Assembly: GCA_036268875.1 (NCBI GenBank) | Contig: DATATI010000007.1 | Coordinates: forward strand, 62,001-126,000 | Length of the DNA stretch: 64,000 bases | Direction of reading: 5' to 3' | From: Polyangia bacterium | GTDB taxonomy: Bacteria > Myxococcota_A > Polyangia > Fen-1088 | In this document: in pieces, positions 61,105 through 64,000 of the stretch | How the letters are laid out: each line of letters starts with the position of its first letter | Numbering within the stretch: the first letter of the stretch is position 1 | The notes under the pieces: model-generated | Databases searched by the model: none | What the model was told of the DNA's origin: nothing | Seen by the model: the letters and a program-made list of their open reading frames with translations, nothing else | Made by a program: the position numbers and the translations under genes

Positions 61105-63032
61105 ACGTGGGCCCCACCGTTTCGGAGAGTCGCGCTTTTTGCCGACGGCGGTGGTCTCTGTTGGTCGGCCTCGGCTGGCTGGCGATGAGCTTCGCCTGCG
61201 CGCCCAAGACAAGCGGCGGCGGCGTGAAAAATCCCCCGGCCTCCGATGACGGCGGCAGCGGCGGTCAAGCTGGCTCCAACCAGACGACGACCGGCGCTGG
61301 CGGCAGCCAGGTTGGCAGCGGCACGGGCGGCAACAACAAACCGGGCGCCGACGCTTCGGGCGCGGGCGGCACGATCGGCAACGACGCCGGCAGCGCCGGT
61401 GTCGGCGGCAACGCGGTCGGGACCACCGATCCCGTCGGGCAGCCAACGTTGCCGTCGGGCCGCGGCGCCATCATGCCCTTCACCGAATACGAAGCAGAGG
61501 CGGCCACTCTGACGGGCGCCACCGTCCTGGGACCCACCCGCACCGTCAACAGCCTCGACGACATCGCCGCCGAAGCGTCCGGACGCAAGGCCGTCCGACT
61601 GGGCGCCACCGGCAATTACCTTGAATTCAAGAATCTGAACCCCAGCAATTCAATTGTCGTGCGCTATTCCATCCCCGACGGCGCACCGGACACCACGGTG
61701 AGCCTGTACGTGGACGGCAAATTCCGGCAAAAACTGAAAGTGACGGCGCGCTATTCCTGGTCGTATGGCGGCGCTGACGACTTTGCCAACACCGGGATCC
61801 AAAACAACCCGGGCTCCGGCAACCCGCATCACTTCTTCGACGAGACCCACGCGCTGACCGGCGACCTTGCCGTCGGGGCGATGGTCAGATTGCAGAAAGA
61901 CGCCGACGACACCGCCGCGCACTACGACATCGACTTCATCGACATGGAGCAGGTCCCGCCCGCGCTGGGCAAACCGGACGGTTCGCTGTCGTTGACCGAC
62001 TGTGGCGCCACCCCCAATGACGGCATCGACGACACCGCCGCCATGCAGACCTGTGTCACGCGCACCCGGAATCTCTACATTCCCGAGGGGGTCTTCGACA
62101 TCAAGACCAAGGAGATCAGCGTCCCCGGCATCACCATCCGCGGCGCCGGGATGTGGCGGTCGGTGCTGAATGGTTTCTTCGCGCGCCTTGATTGCTACGC
62201 CAAGGGGTGCAAGTTTTACGACTTTGCCGTCAACGGCGACACCACCCAGCGCGACGACAGTTCGCCCGAGACTGGCTTTACCGGCAACGGCATGTCCGGC
62301 GCGGTGATTGAACACATCTGGGTCGAGCACAAGAAACTGGGCGTGTGGCCGGGATCGAACACCACCGGCCTCACCATCCGCAACTCGCGGTTTCGCGATC
62401 TGTTCGCCGACGGCATCAACTTTCCCTGCGGCACCACCAACTCCCTGGTCGAACACACCCAGGTCCGCAACAGCGGCGACGACTCTTTCGCCGTGTGGTC
62501 TCAGAACACCTGCGGCCAGGCCACCAGTAACATCATTCGCCACGTCTATGCCCAGCTGCCGTGGCGGGCGAACTGCTTTGGCTTGTACGGCGGCAGCACC
62601 ACCCTGCAAGACAGCGTCTGCGCGGACGCCGTGCAATATCCCGGGCTATTGATCGGTCGGATGTTCGACGCCAACGCCTTCACCACCACCACCATCTCCG
62701 GCATCACCCTCACCCGCGCCGGCGGCCCGATGTATGCCCAGCAGGGCGCGCTGAAAGTGAACGCCGAGCAGGGGCCGGTGCAGAACGTCCAGATCAGCAA
62801 CGTGGACATCGACTCGCCCACCTTCAGCGGCGTTCACCTGGCGGGCGGAAACACCATCGACACGCTGTCGTTCACCGGCGTGTCGATCACCAACCCCGGT
62901 GCCTGCGGCATCCTGGCGCAAAGCACGGGCGCCGCCAACGCCAGCAACGTGGTGGTGACCGGAACCGGCTCCGGTCTGTGCAACGAAAAAGGCTTCTCGT
63001 TCATCAAGGGCGCCGGCGACACCGGCTGGTAG
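61101..63032 (+). CDS. GH87-like (alpha-1,3-glucanase family) beta-helix lipoprotein
   Basis: A 643-residue protein whose GTG overlaps the previous stop (GTGA). A signal (LVGLGWLAMSFAC, C33) is followed by a Gly/Ser linker, a CBM35/CBM6-type sandwich (about 126-283, EYEAEAATLTG...NYLEFKNLNPSNSIVVRYSIPD) and a right-handed beta-helix. The phrases YIPEGVFDIKTKEISVPGITIRGAGMWRSVL, IWVEHKKLGVWPG, FADGINFPCGTTNSLVEHTQVRNSGDDSFAVWS match GH87 (mycodextranase/alpha-1,3-glucanase). Likely catalytic Asp residues are D437, D460 and D461, in line with the family. It is co-transcribed with the GH71/99-like gene. Expected to hydrolyse fungal or bacterial alpha-1,3-glucan. Confidence 0.8.
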   Translation: MNVGPTVSESRAFCRRRWSLLVGLGWLAMSFACAPKTSGGGVKNPPASDDGGSGGQAGSNQTTTGAGGSQVGSGTGGNNKPGADASGAGGTIGNDAGSAGVGGNAVGTTDPVGQPTLPSGRGAIMPFTEYEAEAATLTGATVLGPTRTVNSLDDIAAEASGRKAVRLGATGNYLEFKNLNPSNSIVVRYSIPDGAPDTTVSLYVDGKFRQKLKVTARYSWSYGGADDFANTGIQNNPGSGNPHHFFDETHALTGDLAVGAMVRLQKDADDTAAHYDIDFIDMEQVPPALGKPDGSLSLTDCGATPNDGIDDTAAMQTCVTRTRNLYIPEGVFDIKTKEISVPGITIRGAGMWRSVLNGFFARLDCYAKGCKFYDFAVNGDTTQRDDSSPETGFTGNGMSGAVIEHIWVEHKKLGVWPGSNTTGLTIRNSRFRDLFADGINFPCGTTNSLVEHTQVRNSGDDSFAVWSQNTCGQATSNIIRHVYAQLPWRANCFGLYGGSTTLQDSVCADAVQYPGLLIGRMFDANAFTTTTISGITLTRAGGPMYAQQGALKVNAEQGPVQNVQISNVDIDSPTFSGVHLAGGNTIDTLSFTGVSITNPGACGILAQSTGAANASNVVVTGTGSGLCNEKGFSFIKGAGDTGW

Positions 63033-63039
63033 CGGTCCT

Positions 63040-63060
63040 CGTCGCACGGCGTGCGCGACG
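63040..63060. terminator. Hairpin between convergent genes
   Basis: CGTCGCAC (63040-63047) and GTGC-(GC)-GACG (63051-63060) pair with a GGC loop and a two-base bulge. It lies eight bases after the GH87-like gene stop. There is no U tract. Candidate transcription end point for both strands. Confidence 0.4.
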
Positions 63061-63083
63061 GCGCGAAAAGCGAATCGTCGTCC

Positions 63084-64000
63084 TCAGCGAGAAAAGTCGA
63101 CGAAGCCACGCTGGACGTCGGTGCGCTCCAGCTTGACGGTAACGCGATCGCCGACGTCCAGGCCCTGCTCCCCGCGCACCACCCGACCCTCGACGGGCGG
63201 ATTGATCAGGCGAACCCAGGTGCCTTTGTCCGACGCGCCGGTGACCAGCGCCTCGAACGTCTGGCCAATGCGGGTCCGCAGCAGCGCCGCCGCCGCTGAT
63301 TTGCGCACCCGGCGTTCGACCTTGGCGGCGTTGTCTTCTTGCACCGTGCAGTGCTGGGCCAGCGTGGTCAGCTGATCGGGGGCATACGGCGCCGGCTTGC
63401 CCGCCAGCGCGCTTTTGAGCAGACGCTGGGTGATCAGATCGGGAAAGCGCCGGTTGGGCGCCGTCGAGTGGGTGTAATTCTTCACCGCCAGCCCGAAGTG
63501 CTCGGTCGCGCCCTGCCCCGGTTGCTCGACGGCGTACTCGCCACGCCCGAGCAACTTCACCACCGCCAGAGACAGATCCGGGAAGCGCAGCGGATCTTTC
63601 CGGCGCTGTTCACCGAGAAATGCGTCCAGTGCCCGCGCGTCCGGCCGGGCGGGCAGTCGCGTGCCGTGAATGGCGCCCAGCTCGACGATGCGGCTCCAGC
63701 GCTCCGGCGAGCGCAGCACCCGCCGCAAAGACGGCATTCCCTTGCCTTGAAGAAACCGCGCCGTGGCCACGTTGCCGGCGATCATGAAATCCTCGATCAG
63801 CTCTTTGGCGCGATTTTTCTGTTCGAGGCGCAGCTCGGTCACGGCGTCGCCGTCGAACACCGCCCGCGGCTCCAGGGTCTCCAGGCTCAAGGCCCCCTGC
63901 TGATGCCGGCGCTGCCGCAATGCCTGCGCCACGCGATCCTGCAAGCGCAGGTTCTCGTCCAAACCCGGCAACGCAGTGATGGCGGTCGGCGCCCCCGCCG
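63084..64000 (-). CDS. RNB-domain exoribonuclease (RNase II/R type), N-terminus cut by the window
   Basis: The visible 305 codons are the C-terminal part of an RNB-type 3'-5' exoribonuclease. The end of the RNB domain is seen in LEQKNRAKELIEDFMIAGNVATARFLQ, VKNYTHSTAPNRRFPDLITQRLLKSALAG and CTVQEDNAAKVERRVRKSAAAALLRTRIGQTFEALVTGASDKGTWVRLINPPVEGRVV, the last being an S1-type RNA-binding domain. The catalytic Asp residues lie upstream. The frame continues through the last base. It degrades RNA in the cytoplasm. It is convergent with the GH87-like gene. Confidence 0.85.
   Translation of the reverse strand, partial: AGAPTAITALPGLDENLRLQDRVAQALRQRRHQQGALSLETLEPRAVFDGDAVTELRLEQKNRAKELIEDFMIAGNVATARFLQGKGMPSLRRVLRSPERWSRIVELGAIHGTRLPARPDARALDAFLGEQRRKDPLRFPDLSLAVVKLLGRGEYAVEQPGQGATEHFGLAVKNYTHSTAPNRRFPDLITQRLLKSALAGKPAPYAPDQLTTLAQHCTVQEDNAAKVERRVRKSAAAALLRTRIGQTFEALVTGASDKGTWVRLINPPVEGRVVRGEQGLDVGDRVTVKLERTDVQRGFVDFSR

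Noticed and set aside
1-64000. tRNA, rRNA, CRISPR or riboswitch
   Set aside because: A visual search for TPsiC-type arms, rRNA-like stretches and regularly spaced repeats gave nothing convincing. Weak candidates cannot be excluded without covariance searches.

Overview
The window is about 64 kb of high-GC bacterial DNA. It most likely comes from the Myxococcota (a Polyangia-type or related myxobacterium). The clues are many lipoproteins and secreted proteins with Gly/Ser/Thr-rich linkers, a MYXO-CTERM-like sorting tail, paired DUF1592 and DUF1552 proteins, several lone receiver-domain proteins, a CheB-CheR-PAS fusion and an abundance of sensor kinases. No rRNA, tRNA, CRISPR array or insertion sequence was seen. 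Both ends cut a gene: a methyltransferase at the left and an RNB-type exoribonuclease at the right.

Layout. 0-9.7 kb: methyltransferases, a membrane metallophosphoesterase, an AraC-type regulator, a decayed glycerophosphodiesterase fragment, two-component proteins, and a three-gene operon (7561-8991) of a small exported protein with a Gly-Gly plus hydrophobic tail, a C39-like cysteine peptidase lipoprotein and another lipoprotein. 9.8-15 kb: stress-type genes on the minus strand (FtsH, a PoxB-like thiamine-diphosphate enzyme, a PfpI/DJ-1 protein, and a kinase-like protein lacking its phospho-acceptor His). 15-20.8 kb: DUF748 protein, a peptidoglycan-binding lipoprotein, a NarL-type regulator, a collagen-like protein and a two-heme-site cytochrome lipoprotein. 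20.8-25.9 kb: a sensory operon (small helical protein, CheB-CheR-PAS, hybrid kinase). 26.9-33 kb: a PaoABC-like molybdenum aldehyde oxidoreductase operon with its XdhC and MocA maturation genes. 33.1-37 kb: a UbiA prenyltransferase facing a type III polyketide synthase, ICMT-type methyltransferase and FAD oxidoreductase operon. This resembles the Streptomyces srsABC phenolic-lipid genes. 39.9-44.4 kb: phoU-pstS-pstC-pstA-pstB phosphate uptake.

44.4-63 kb is mostly secreted or surface proteins: discoidin-domain lipoproteins, an outer-membrane barrel candidate, an ECF sigma/FecR/barrel/glycosidase-like operon, a beta-propeller lipoprotein, a DUF1592/DUF1552 pair, a GH71/99-like protein and a GH87-like beta-helix protein. 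Together they suggest a saprophytic or predatory glycan-degrading lifestyle. A HipA/HipB toxin-antitoxin module sits in this stretch between two copies of a 30-bp sequence taken from the 3' end of the neighbouring gene, which suggests recent insertion.

The observations most worth following are the C39/Gly-Gly operon, the type III PKS plus UbiA locus, the PaoA-like subunit with a redoxin-like domain ahead of an internal Tat signal, the hip module between repeats, and a GTCAAC-N7-GTTGAC palindrome found upstream of two unlinked secreted-protein operons. All functional statements are inferred from sequence motifs and gene context. No database search was run.
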